Shown piece by piece: positions 33,904-45,741 of a stretch of 64,000 nt of DNA (its first letter is position 1; every line of letters begins with the position of its first letter). The notes below the pieces were generated by a model that did no database searches, had not been told where the DNA came from, and saw nothing but the letters and a program-made list of their open reading frames with translations. Location: NCBI GenBank assembly GCA_025765615.1, contig JAIVFJ010000055.1, positions 275,078-339,077 on the forward strand, read 5' to 3'. The position numbers and the translations under genes were made by a program. This DNA is from Zopfochytrium polystomum. Taxonomy: Eukaryota; Chytridiomycota; Chytridiomycetes; Chytridiales; Chytridiaceae.

Positions 33904-36821
33904 TTACCCTCGCCCTCCCGCAGCCCCCAACGCCCTCCGCAGCACTGCCAGCACCTCCTTTGCCGCGGGCGGCGGTGTCGGCGCGTTCCGTTTCCCCACA
34001 GGGTCCTCGTCGCCCAAGCCGCCGTCGCCGCCACCCGCCATGGCGCGCGCCATCGCCTCGCGCAGCCGCTCCGCGCCACGGTGCACTGCCTCCGCCCGCC
34101 CGCCACCGCCACCGTCGCTGTCGCGGCCGCGTCGGGCCCGCGCTGCTGGCGAGACCGCTCCGGTCCGCCGCTTGCCGTAGCAGCAGCAGGACCATCCTGC
34201 GGCACCCACGCGCCGCCGCGCAAAAGGTCGTGCAGCAGCCGGTTCGCCGGTGGCGCCCGCGGCGGCGGCGGCGCCATCCCCTGTAGACGAGGCTTCCTTC
34301 CCGCCGGCGCGGGCGCCGCGGCGGCGGCGGCCGGGGCGTCCCCGCGGTCCGGGTGGAGCGCGAGGTCGGCGAGGCGCGCCCAGAACCCGGGCTCGCCGGT
34401 CGGCGGCGGCCGCCGCCGTCGCGGCCGTCGCCGTGACCTGCTTTTTCGCGTCCTTGGCCATCCCGGCGCGACGCCCGCCGCCGCCGCCGCCGCGCAGCGA
34501 GTCGACAAAGAACCCGGCGACCGGCTGCGCCACCACGCCCCGCCGCGCGTCGACCCACGCGTCGCCGAGCAGGTCCGCCCACCCGTTCATCCGCCCCGGC
34601 TGCACCACGCTCCGCTGCGCCAGCTGCTGCGGCGACGTCACGGGCTTGGGCGCGCGCGACGCCGGCGCCGCCGCGCGCTGCAGCAGCGACGCCACCGCCG
34701 CCGCGACGGGCCGGCTGACGCTTGCAGGCGGCTCAGGGGTGGTGGAGCGGCCGGGACCGGCGGCGACGACGGCGGCGGCGGCGGCGAGACGCTCGCGCGC
34801 TCGTTGCCGCCGTCGTTGCCGCTGCTGTTTCTTTTGTTTCTGTTTCTGCTGGTGCTGCGGCTGCTTCTGCTTGGGAGGAGTCGGAGGCGGACCGCGCGGG
34901 GCGGCCCACGCGTCGGCGAGCAGCCCGCGCAGGAAGCCGATGCCGCTGCTGCCGCCGCTGCCGTCGTCGTCGTCGTTGGCAGCCGCGGGGGCGGCTCGGC
35001 GGGCGGGCGGCGGCGGAGGCGGGCGGAGCGGGGGCGAGACCGCGCGTGCGTCGGCGCGCGCAGGCGGGTCCTGCGGCGGCGGCGAAGAGCGGCGAGGCGA
35101 CGCTCCACGCACCGCGCCCTTGGCGGCGGCGGCGACGACGGCGGCGGCTAACTGCTCGCCGTCTATCTCGTCCTCGCCAAAGAGATCGTCGTCGTCGTCG
35201 CCGTCCACGTCCGCGTCGTCGGCGTCATCGTCGTCCTCTTCGTCGTCGTCCATGGCCACGACGAGGCTAGCCAGCAGGGCCGCGGCTTCGTCCTCGGGGA
35301 GCGCGGTGGCGGCTGCCGCAGCCTCGTCGAGGCCGAGCGCGCGGAGGGCCGTGGCCAGCGGCGTGTCGCCGCCGGCGGACGTGGCGCGCGAGGGGCCACC
35401 TCCCGCTGCTGCTGCTGCTGGCGGAACTTGCTCGGCGCTGTCCTGAGCTGCGGCGTCAGCCGAGGTGTCGGGCACGCCCCCGAGTACGGCGCGGAGGCGA
35501 GCGAGCGGGTCGCTCACCCACGACGCAGACGACGACGCGCCCGCGGGAGGCCGGCCGGCGCTCGTCGGGTCGCCTCTCTGGTCTACGTTGTTGGTGGCGG
35601 CGGCCGCGGCGGCAGGGACTCGGTGCGGTTCGGTCTCCGCGGCGGCGGGGACCTGCGCGTCGTCGGCGTCGACGTTGTCGGCGGCGACCCGCTTCCCGCC
35701 TCGGCGGTCAAAAAGCCCGCGGAGGAACCTGACCGCGGTGGCGTCCTCCTCGCGCGTGAACGGCGGGTCGTCGTCCTGCATCCGCTTCTTGCTCCTGCCC
35801 GCCGGGGGCTGCTGCCCCTCGACGCCCGCGGCGGCGGCGGGACCCTCGCTCTGGTCCAGCGGCTGCCCCCGGCTCCTGCGGCCCCCGCCGCCGCCAGCGA
35901 ACGGGAAGGCAGCCGCGACAGCCCGCGCCGCGTCGTCAAACGCGCGCTGCGACGGGAGCACCGAGTCGAGGTGCGGGAAGATGTCGACCAGCACGGCGCG
36001 CGTGGTGCCGCTGCTGGCCGTCGCGGGAGGCCCTGCTGCCCCGGCGGCGGCGGCCGCGTCTGCCGGCGGGTTGGAGGTGGTGGCGGCGGTGGCGGCGGCC
36101 GCGGCGGCCGCGGCGTCGCCGTTGGTGGCCGGAACGACGCAGCCGCCGCTGCTCGGAATTGGGGGGGCTGGCGCGGAGCCGCCGCTGCTGCTGCCGGCGG
36201 CGTTGGCGGCAGCGGGCGGGTCTGAAGCGGCGTTGGACGGCGCGTGTTGCGGGTGGGGCGGCGGCGGTGGCGGCTGCGGCTGCGCGGGGGCGTCAGCGGC
36301 TACGTCCTGCGACTGGAACACGGAGCGCCAAAAGTCGCGTTTCCGGGGCGCGTGGGACGGCACGGCGGTCGCTGTTGCTGCCGTGGCGCCCTGCTGGACG
36401 GGCAGCTCCGCGGGCGCCGCCGCTGCTTTCCCTTGCAGCAAGGCGGCGGTGGAGGGCGGAGCGGCGGCGTGTCGGTGCGGCGTGGACGTCTGCAGAAAGA
36501 GGGCGACGACTGTGACGGAAGGGGGAGCGTTTTCGGAGTGGGAGGCAAGCAGAGAGAAAAGCCGTTACTTGCGGCTCCCGGAACTTTTGGAGCTCCCATC
36601 GTTGGAACGAAGTGGAGGGAAGGCTCCTTACCCATGGCGATTATAATGATACATCCAATATCAATCGCGCGACCGAGGGCGTTCCCAAAGACGTCCTCGA
36701 CGCGTTCCGCGGCCGCGTCGGAGCAGCCATTCTTTTTCTTGTTGCTGCTCATGTTATCGCTGACGCTCGTATTGGCGAAGGTACCTCGCTTCTCCGTGGT
36801 GAGGTGCTGATCTTGCTGCAT
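33904..36821 (-). CDS. Large low-complexity single-pass membrane protein, unknown function
   Basis: No family recognised. Exons on the minus strand are 36821-36632 and 36509-33904; 931 residues, phases close. The splice joins a short Lys/Asp-containing N-terminus (MQQDQHLTTEKRG) to create one hydrophobic segment (IDIGCIIIIAM joined to VVALFLQT, about residues 53-72). The rest is Ala/Pro/Gly/Asp-rich and probably disordered, with an acidic run (DDDEEDDDD, about 35190-35250) and a Lys/Gln-rich basic patch (about 34800-34860). Short aromatic motifs recur: RDFWRSVFQS, VRFLRGLFDR, IGFLRGLLADAW, WADLLGDAWVD. The shadow ORFs opposite are products of GC bias. Function unknown. Confidence 0.68.
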
Positions 36822-37973
36822 ACTTTGGGAAAGGGTCCGGCGGGGAGGGAGGACCGGCGTTCGACGAGGGTGCACGTGGTGGAGGCAGCAGCCTCTTTAC
36901 TTTCGGCGAGCGCGATCCGGCGGGGGCAGTTATGTCGTTGCAGCGTGCTGCGGGCGTCGTCGGTTGTCGTGAGCGCGTCCCCAAGAAACAACGCGCGCGT
37001 CGGGTTGGAGCCTAAAAGAAAACGAATTACAAAATTTTCCCCTCGCGAACCCCGCGATGCAAAAGCGGCGTTGGGCGTCAAATTGGTCCATGTTTCTCGA
37101 ACCACTGCGTTGCGAGTATTTTTTCAATCGCGGTAGCAGCCTCGCCCCCACGCCTCCCCTCCCCGCTCCCCTCTCCTCCCTCGGTTCATTTGTTCCACGC
37201 GTTCAGAGGCACAACGCTCTTCTCAGGCAAGGAAGCAGTCGCACAAGGAGTTCGAGGAAGGGACGATTGAATACCTTTAATACACTTACGGAGGAGGGCA
37301 AAAGGTGAGGGGCCAGAGAGACGGCACTGACACGTTCTCACCGAACATCCACAAGAGGGGGAAAGGAGTTACGTGGGGTGGGCGGTACCGACAAAAGAAA
37401 AAAATATAAAAGAGAGAGAACAGAGGGTGGAAATGAGGCGTTTAGGCCCACGGCAGGGGGAAATACCTTCCCCTCTTGACAAACGCAATACACCACCACC
37501 ACCCCGGTTCGCCGGTCTCCGCGCCCCTCAATGAGGTGGTTGTTCAAGTGGCAGCCAATGAGTGCGCGATTGGAGATAGAGGGTAGAAGGACCGTCGGAA
37601 AGGTTGGGGGCAGTGGAGAGTCGGAGTGAAAGAACAGGAAGGAAACCAGATAAAAGTTCGTTCATAATAGTAACGAAAGAGGGAGTGTTGTGACTTACAA
37701 AAAAAAAAAAAAAAAAAAAAAATAGAATGAAACGAGTGCCCGGACGACGGCAACGACGGCCTGCGGCCTCAATGAAGGCTGGAGCGAAAAAAAAAAAAGA
37801 AAAAAAGAAGAGAAAAAACTACCGAAATCGGCTTAGGCCAGAATACCAAAATAAAAGCATAACCCTTACGGAAAATTTTTGGGGTTGGGAAAGGCGATAC
37901 AAATTGGAGGCTTTTTTTTCCTTTTTGGTTCCAAGAGGCTGGGCAGGGAGGGGAAGGGGGCGGTAGCTCTTTT
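36822..37973. other. Intergenic, no gene seen
   Basis: Minus-strand readings just upstream of 36821 lack a continuing frame. Downstream are the ABC transporter 3' UTR and A-runs (about 37701-37722). No recognisable domain. Confidence 0.5.
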
Positions 37974-40900
37974 TCAGCGCTGCTTGTCGCGCTGGAGGAG
38001 CACTAGAAGGGCGAATCCGATTATGCGGTATCCGACCCCGAGCGCCACCATGGCGATGAGGTTCGTGGTCACGTTAGTGAGGTACTCGTAGCTAGAGTTG
38101 TTTTTTTTTTTTTTTTTGTTTTTTTTTTTTTTAGGTGGAGGTCGAGACCAGTGTCAACGGCCGAGTTCCTCAAAAAAAGGAAAATAAAGAGTAGCCCACC
38201 CATACGACGACGTGGTCGTCTTCAACTCGTACACGTCCTCGTACCACCGAATCCACAGCGACATCTGCGCTTCGGCGGCCCATCGGTTCGGGCTGAGGTC
38301 GAACAGGATCTGGTTGGTGCTGTTGAGCTGGGGGCCGTACCCGCAAAACACGCCGACAAAGAGGCCAATCACCACCGCGAGCAGCGGCGCGTCCTGCCGC
38401 GGCACCAGGAACGAGATGATCATCGAGATGCCGTAGACGCCGAAAAAGTTGAGGAGGAGCAGGACGAATTGGAGGCCGGCGGGGATCGTAGGTTTCGCGA
38501 TGAAGACGTAGACTAGGTGTTGTGAGGGGTCGGAGAGAGGGCGGTTTGGAGTCAGAATGGTATATTTGGAAGAGAAGGTTGAGTGTGCAGTGTTCATCAC
38601 AATAAAAAAAATTCATTGCGGGTCAAAGATAACGGCTGCTTACTTGCAGCAAAGTGGGCGGACGCTAGCGTGATGCGGTAGAGGACTGCAATGTTTTTGC
38701 CCTTGTTGGAGAGTTTGTGTTAGACACGGAGGATATCGGCAATAAAATGGACGAGTGCAACGCGCTACAACTTACGAGGTAGTACGCCAGCTTGTTGTGG
38801 CCCGAGGCGGCTTCGCGGAAGTAGACGGCGCGCTCTTCACCAAAGACCTTGACTGCTGGCGGCGCAGCGGCGAGGGAGACACCGATGCCGATCAGCATGC
38901 CATCTGGAGGTTTCGGCGTTGGCCGGGTGGGAGTAAGAAGGGGAAATGGTAAGCAATACCATAGTACCGAAAAAAAAAGAAAAAAAAAAAGAACGGCCAA
39001 CGCACAGAGCCCGATAAACCAGTCCTGCGGCGCCGACGACAGCGTCGAGAACGGCGCGATCAGCACGCCGCGGAACGGCTCGGTCGCCGTGGCCGCGAAC
39101 CCGAGAATCGCGCCCGAAAACATGCCCACGAACGCTGCTGCGTCACCGCCCGCTCGTGCACCACCACCAGCTGCGTCCAGAACCCGGCGCCGCGCGTCCG
39201 CGAGAGCTGCAGCATCGCCCGGAGCGTCGCGTCGTCGTCGTCGCCGCCGCCGGCGGCGGCGGCTGCGGCGCGTGAAGGAGTCGTCGCGACGGACGACGGC
39301 GACAAGGACGACGACGAGGACGACAGCGCCGACGCCGACCGTTCGCCGCGGACCACGTCCACGTCCGCCACGGCGGGCAGAACTGCCGTCGTTTCCGCGT
39401 CCGCGCTGTCGCCCGACAGCGTGTGCACAGACAGTCCCGCGTTGGAGCCCGGGCGCAGGAACATTGGCGGCGGTACCAGCAGGTGCGTCGCCGTCGACGA
39501 GGTTGTCGCGGCCGCGGCCGCCGCTTCAGCAGCAGCAACAGCAGCGGCATCAGCAGCGGCCCGCGCCCACGGCCACACGGCCTCGCTCGGCCCCGCGGCC
39601 CCGCGCGCGCACCCCGTTTCGACAAACTCGATCCCCCACGCGTTCCACACGGCCGCAAGGTCATCCGGGCTCGGCGACACCCGCGCCGCCACTGCCGCCG
39701 CGTCCGCCGCCGCCTCGACGTCCTCGTGCTCCTCCACGACAACTCCCTCCTTGCGCGCTCCCGCGACGACGGCAGCGGCGACAGCGGAACCCTCCGCTCC
39801 GCCGCCGCCGACGACCCCGCGGCCCGCCAGGATATCCATCATGACGTCCGCCGGGTTCGCCAGGGCCTCAAACGCAAACCCGAGCGTCTCAAAGTACGTC
39901 TGCGCCGTTGCGACGGGCCCGAGGTACGCGGTGCGGCCGCCGGGCACGATCATCAGCACGGCATCGAACGCGCGGAAGATCTCGACCCGCGGCTGGTGGA
40001 TCACCGACACGACCGTCAGCCCGAGCCCGCACACGGCCTGCAACAACCGCACCACGTCGAGCGCCGCCGTCGCGTCCAGGCCCGACGTCGGCTCGTCCAG
40101 GAACAGGGCGAGCGGCGCCGCGCACAGCTCCATGCCGATGTTGACACGCTTGCGTTGACCGCCAGAGATGCCGCGCTTGAGCTCGTCGCCGATCGGCGTG
40201 TGCGCGACGTCGGTGAGGCTTTGAAAATGTTTTTTAATTTTTTTTATGTTTTTGTTTTTGTTTTTGTAATTTTTTTGTTTTTGTTTTTTTGTTTATGTCG
40301 CAAGCGGGGGGAGAATGGCGTGTGTGGAGGTGGGTATTAAATAAATAATGAACGATGAAAGTTGACAAAAACACAATAAATAAATAAATAAATGTAAAGA
40401 AAAAACACAAAACGCACTTGAGCGCCTCGATGACGTTGTCGACGTGGTTTGCAATGTCGTGATTGGACCACGAGTCGGGCAGCCGCACGCGCGCGGCGTA
40501 GGTAAGCGTTTCGCGCACGGTCATCTCGCGCAGCATAATGTCCTCCTGCGGCACGTAGCCGACGAGCTTGCGGAAGCGCTCCATCTCGGCCGCCGCCCCG
40601 TTGATTGTGAGCGTGCCGCCCGTGCGACGGACCTTGCCCATCAGGACGCTCATGAACGTGGTTTCTGGATGCGTGGATAAGTGAATGTTAGGGTTTGTTT
40701 CCCTTCAAGTTGGGAGGCCCAACCAAACAAACAAACAAACAAAAAAAAAAAAAAAAAGAGGGACTCCAAAGCAGCAAAACACTCAACTGCCTGCGCCCGA
40801 CGGGCCCATGATCGCCGTCATGCCGCCCGCACGGATCTCGCCCGTCACGCCCTTCAGAATCCACCGCCCCGTCGGCAGCCGCAGGCTCAGCCCGTCAAAC

Positions 40901-42073
40901 TTAAAGTCCATCCGCAGCCGCCGCTCGGTCACAGACGCCGCCCCGCCGAACCCGCGGTCGAAAGCCGCGACCAGCGCCGCCGTCTGCGCGCTGCGGTCGC
41001 CGTGGTTGCTCACCGATCGGCCCCCTCTGCCGCCAAGTGCGAGGAGCGACGGCGTCGGCGTCGGCGTTCTGCGGCCGGTGGCAACGTCGTCCGCGGAGAC
41101 GCTGATTTGGACCGCCGAGTGCAGCGGAGCGTCCTTGCCGCCACCGCCGCCGCCGCCGGCAGGATGGGCGGCGGCGTTGTCGCGCGGGGACGAGAGGAAC
41201 CCGGACGCCTCCGACGCTGCCGCCCCGCGCGCGACCTTGTCGTCGCCGTCCGCGTCGTCGCCGCCGCGCGGCTCTCGTGGTCCCCGCGCGCGGCGCTGGC
41301 GGCCGCGGCCGCGATGCTGCATGAACGCCGGCAGCATGGCGGACGGCGGCAGGCCCGCGCGGGCCAACTCGCGGGCGCGGTTGAGCACGATCAGCAGGAG
41401 CAGGACGGCATCGACGGCCAGCACGATCAGCAGGAGGCCGTAGTGCTGCGGCAGGATGGTGCCGGCGGGGCACAGGCTGAGGAACTCGCAGGGGCGGGGT
41501 TCGGAAGTGCCGGTGATGCTGGGTTTTTGCGTTGTCGTCGATGGGGGGGGGGGGGGATGAAGGGGTGAGGGGGAGTGAGCTCGGAGGCGATGTGGTAGTG
41601 TTCTTGAGTGGGTGGGTGGGTGGGTGGGTGGGTCTTGGGTGTTGAGAGAGGGCGTACTCTAATTATTACCAAAAGTGACCCTCGGGGCATTGCCGGATTG
41701 TCTTGTAGTCTGGGCAGTGCCAGCCGCCGGGGCAGGCCACCGGTTCGTAGCGGCCTTGCGGCTGTTGTTTGGCCAAGAATTTTTATTTCCCCCGCATTTT
41801 TGTTGTTTCGACGATTGTATCCGAAGATGGTTAGGAGGAGGCGGCGCGAAGACAAGATCGAAAAAGCTGGTGATCCGGAGCGCTTTCCAAGAGAGAGAAA
41901 AAAGAGACAGACAGACAGACAGAGCGAGAGGGAGAGCGAGGGAGAGAGAGAGAGTGAGAGAGACAGAGACAGGGGGGGAGTGAGAGGCGGCGCAAGCGAG
42001 GCAAGGAGAAGAGGAGAGAAGTGGAGAGGTCGCGCTACCCGCACCCACGCACGTACAAACAAACGGGCACACA

Positions 42074-42124
<51 letters not shown>

Positions 42125-42522
42125 GCTAACCATCACACACCACCACCACACCCTCGCAAGTGTGCGCGTGCATGAACGCGTGAGCTGCCACAGCCACAAA
42201 ATGGGACCTCTCTCACCGGACAGGCCTTGCCGTACACCCTCAGCAGCGTGCAGTTTGGCAGCGGCGGGCACTGGACGGGGTAGGTGTCCGGGTTGGCCGG
42301 GTCGAGGTACGGGCAGAAGAAGCCGCGCGGGCAGGCGGCGGCGGGATCGCGGGCATCGCGCACGGCGGCTGCGTGGGTAGCGTTCAGCAGCGGCGCGCCG
42401 ACGGGGACGGAGGGCGACACGACGCAGCCGTAGCCGGCGGCGCCGGTTGGCAGCGCGGCGAGCTCGTTGGGGGGCGGGATCGGCCACGGCGTTGTACTCG
42501 TGTTGGCGCTGCTGTCAGTCAT
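37974..42522 (-). CDS. ABC transporter, ABCG family (plant ABCG24/28-like half transporter)
   Basis: ATP-driven half-transporter, expected to dimerise; substrate unknown. Exons on the minus strand are 42522-42217, 41761-41670, 41518-40788, 40664-40418, 40218-39006, 38903-38776, 38701-38644, 38512-38200 and 38091-37974. The Cys-rich N-terminal domain (CPRGFFCPYL ... CPGGWHCPDYKTIRQCPEGHFWC ... CEFLSLCPAG) precedes a TM helix and a linker, as in this subgroup. NBD: Walker A GPSGAGKTT formed across an intron with a GTTGAG donor, VGYVPQEDIML, signature ISGGQRKRVNIG, Walker B ALFLDEPTSGLD, H-loop VIHQPR. A roughly 200-residue Ala/Ser/Asp-rich insert precedes the TM domain (GMFSGAILGFA ... GMLIGIGVSLAA ... 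VVIGLFVGVFCGYGP), ending QRDKQR. The frame breaks once, near 39140, between AVTQQ and AFVGMF. The start is a single good ATG. Confidence 0.9.
41592..41633. repeat. (GGGT)n repeat in an intron
   Basis: GGGT units within the second ABCG intron. Confidence 0.75.
42068..42121. repeat. (CA)n microsatellite in an intron
   Basis: About 26 CA units in the first ABCG intron. Confidence 0.93.
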
Positions 42523-42718
42523 ATTGTGTGTGCGTGTGCGTGTGCGAGTGTGAGTGAGTGAGTGAGTGTACGTGTGTGAGTGTGTTTGAGTTTTGTAGCT
42601 GTTGCCCCCTCCCTTTCTTCTTTCCTTTCCTTTTTGTGTTGGGTGGGTGTGTGTATGAGGGGTGAGAGTGAGAGAGTGAGAGTGATTAGGGATGAGGAAT
42701 GAGGCGAGAGACAGAGAC

Positions 42719-42752
<34 letters not shown>

Positions 42753-42997
42753 TGTGTGTGTGTGTGTGTGTGTGCTTGTGAATCGTTCAGGAAAAGACGC
42801 GATTTTGTGTAAAGGGGCGGGGGTATGGAGGGAGACAGACTGACGGCGAGGGACACAGAATGACAGACAGAGAGACAGACAGACAGACTGACTGACTGAC
42901 CAAATCGTGGGACAAGAAAACGAAGCTTGCGGGGCTGGGGCTTGGTGGTCCCACGAAGGTGAAGCCCTCCAATGCACGCAATTATAAGGGGAGCGAC

Positions 42998-43035
<38 letters not shown>

Positions 43036-44766
43036 AGACAGGCGTATAAATAACAGATTTACAAAGAAACCAACAGAGCTCTGCAGGATGGATATTGGGT
43101 CACGACATATTACATGCAGACACACGGACAGACAGACAGACAGACAGCACGCGCCACCTCCCCCGACACGGATACTTTGCTCTGTCTCTCTCTCTCTCAC
43201 TCTCTGTCTGTCTGTCTGTCTCTCTCTGTTGTTCAGTTTCTTCTTCCTTGTGTATTCATTCACTCGCAAAGCAGCCCCCAACGAGGGCCGCCAAACAATC
43301 AGAACCCTGCTACTCCATTCTATTCGGAAGGCAGTGCACACCGAACGCCCCCCAAAAACCTACCTGGGAAAGCGTGGTGTCTGGGCATCTGTCCGTCTAG
43401 GCAACATGAAGAGAATGGTCTTTAATCACAGGGAGCATCAGAATTTTGGGAGAGAATTCATTGCGAACACCCAGGTTATTTGGAGGCGTTTGCACATGGA
43501 CACAAAAGTAGATATGTTTTCAAGAATATCCATTTCTTTTCGCTTCTTTGTTCTGGAAACATCTGACGGTTGTTGCACTCCTATCGCAACCATAGACAGA
43601 CTTCATCCCTTCATGGGCCCACATGAGCCGCACTGGGTATCATGTCAGTTTTTTTTCTCGTGAATATTTTCGAAACAACGGCGATTATAGCGCAATTTCG
43701 TGGGGCATTGTTCCGATCGTTCCATTTTTTTTTTTGGTTGCGGCGGAGGTGCTGAAGGCACCAAAGCTGCTCTTTCTTCAATGCACGGACAGATACCAGT
43801 TGATTGCAACCACCAGTTGTCCACTTCAAAGCCGTGTAGGAAGGTGAAGTGGCGTCCATTATTTCCACCCCAGTGTCAGCGGAAAACGCGCTGAGGGTTG
43901 TGGAGTGTTGTTGCAATCTTCCAATTTTTTTGGCTTTTGGCAGAGGTACCAAAGGCACCAATGCCGCTCTTTATTCAATTTCTGGATTATTCGGCCGCCA
44001 AAGCAGTGACAAAGTCGCTGCCAAAGCAGGTTGAATCTCGCCTCTCTATTTCTCTCTTTCTCGTTCTCTCGCATTTTTGCTGCTGTGCGGCCGTGCAGCT
44101 GTACGCCTGCATAGCCGGTTGCTTTTCCTTTCCCTCCTTTTCCCTCCTTTTCCTCCTGACATCGCGATGGCCCCTTTTCTTGGCTTTCTCCCGCACACAC
44201 GTGTGCCCAGAGCGCTCAAAGTGCGCCAGTGGGCAATTCCTTGCAATCTTCCTCGTCCTCGTCATCATCGTCTTCCTTGTCTTCATTGACCGAACAGCCT
44301 GAGACGTCCCATCTCGTAGGTCTGAAGCAAGTTTTGCAGACCATTCCCCTTCTCTCCCTGCTTCTTCCCCCTGAGGAAGCACCCCCCTAACGATTATTTC
44401 ACATTTCTCCTCACCACCTCTCTCTCTCTCTCTCAGTTTCTGCTGGTGTGCAGCTGCGCGGCAAAACACCTCCATAACGCGCGCACGGCACCCCCTGTCC
44501 CTAGGCCTTTTAAGCTTGATTGGTACTTCTGTTGACTTTTCAATTCTTTGTTGATCTTACGTATTTATCTCCTGTGCTGTCTAGACATCTTGTTCTTGTT
44601 TGACTTGTCATTAATTGAAAAGGGGTTTCGATTTGGAATAGAAACCTTGCCACATGGCTGCAACCTAGCCCGGCGTAATTCGGTTGACAGCAGGCAACAC
44701 CAAGTATGGTGTGCGTTGCCAAGACCTGCGAAAGGTGGTTGAGCTGAATGTGTTGGGGATTTCCAA
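42523..44766. other. Intergenic region with GA/GT/GACA arrays and a degenerate duplication
   Basis: Microsatellites at 42721-42772 (GA then GT), about 42870-42900 (GACA/GACT), 43005-43031 (GA) and 43123-43146 (GACA). At about 43720-43780 and 43930-43985 a 60-bp segment recurs imperfectly. No convincing gene. Confidence 0.5.
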
Positions 44767-45004
44767 CAGGGTAAAAACCTCTCCTATATTATCTGCTTGA
44801 GCAGAGGAGGAGGAAAACTGTTAACACTGGGTTTCTGTTCCACTTTATACTTGGAGTATTTGTCAACAGTGCAAGCCAGCGCCCAGGTCTGCATTGGCGG
44901 TGGCTTGCTCTCCCATGGGCATTGTGAGAACGATAACTGACAGTCACAATATGTTTGGGTCTGTCTTGTGCCTCTTGCTGCTAACCAGTCGGTTCCACCT
45001 AACA
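44767..45004 (-). repeat. LTR fragment, copia A family
   Basis: Reverse complement of about 240 bp of the A LTR (from TGTTAGG at 45004 through the region matching the GGTTTTACCCTG part). Its 3' half is missing. Confidence 0.85.
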
Positions 45005-45184
45005 GGGTGCTGCAAGCCTCTTCTGATGGGTATGCAAGTCGCAAAGGCGCGGTTGAGTGGAAAAATATTGGAGCCTGACCCGCCTTTACAAGAAAATCAT
45101 GCCGTGCGGGGCGCGATAGGGGGTGGTGACCTCAGCTGGACAGTCAAGGTCGGGCCGACATCTGGAGGGGAATCGTGAGAACAA

Positions 45185-45578
45185 TGTTCTGGTGTGACAG
45201 CTGCAGTGAGGGAGTGGAAGGAGCGAAGATATATAATTATGGGTGGTCCTTCTCCCAAACTTGGATGGGAAGGAAAACTCTGGTTTGAATAATTGATACA
45301 TAATGATGATATCAGACAAAGTCAGGTGACCTGGAGCTGCTATGAACTGCCCTGGTTCAACATTTCTCTGAACCCATTGAGTGTGATTCTAAACGCATTG
45401 TCCTCACTGGCGAAGCCTAGGAAAGCAAAGCTAGAATCACTGCCGTCTTCACCCCACTCTTTTTGCTGGACCCAGATTTGGCCTTTCAGCTTACCTGACT
45501 TAGTGTAAGTTGCATTGGCAGCGGCAGCGAGGCTGCTGTTGACATAGGAAGCTGGCTTCCTAGGCTCAAATCTCAACA
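45185..45578 (-). repeat. 3' LTR of copia B
   Basis: On the minus strand begins TGTTGAGATTTGAGCC at 45578 and ends CACCAGAACA at 45185; 394 bp with TGTT...AACA ends. Its second half (GGGAGAAGGACCACCC and flanks) is homologous to the 3' half of the A LTR, while the first half is unrelated. Confidence 0.75.
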
Positions 45579-45741
45579 CACCCCCGCAACGGAAAGAGGG
45601 TTAACTGTTCTCCCTGGGATACTCAGCTGTCAAACAATACCAGCTTTCGCAGTGGGCTTGGAACCAACCTGAGTACCCCCCTACAAACACGGAAACCTGC
45701 AGAAGCCCGTGAACGCAGCTGGGAGAGCCAGAGAGAGATTC

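Noticed and set aside
34081..36646. Several 100-400-codon plus-strand ORFs
   Set aside because: Shadows of the large minus-strand gene caused by GC-rich codons.
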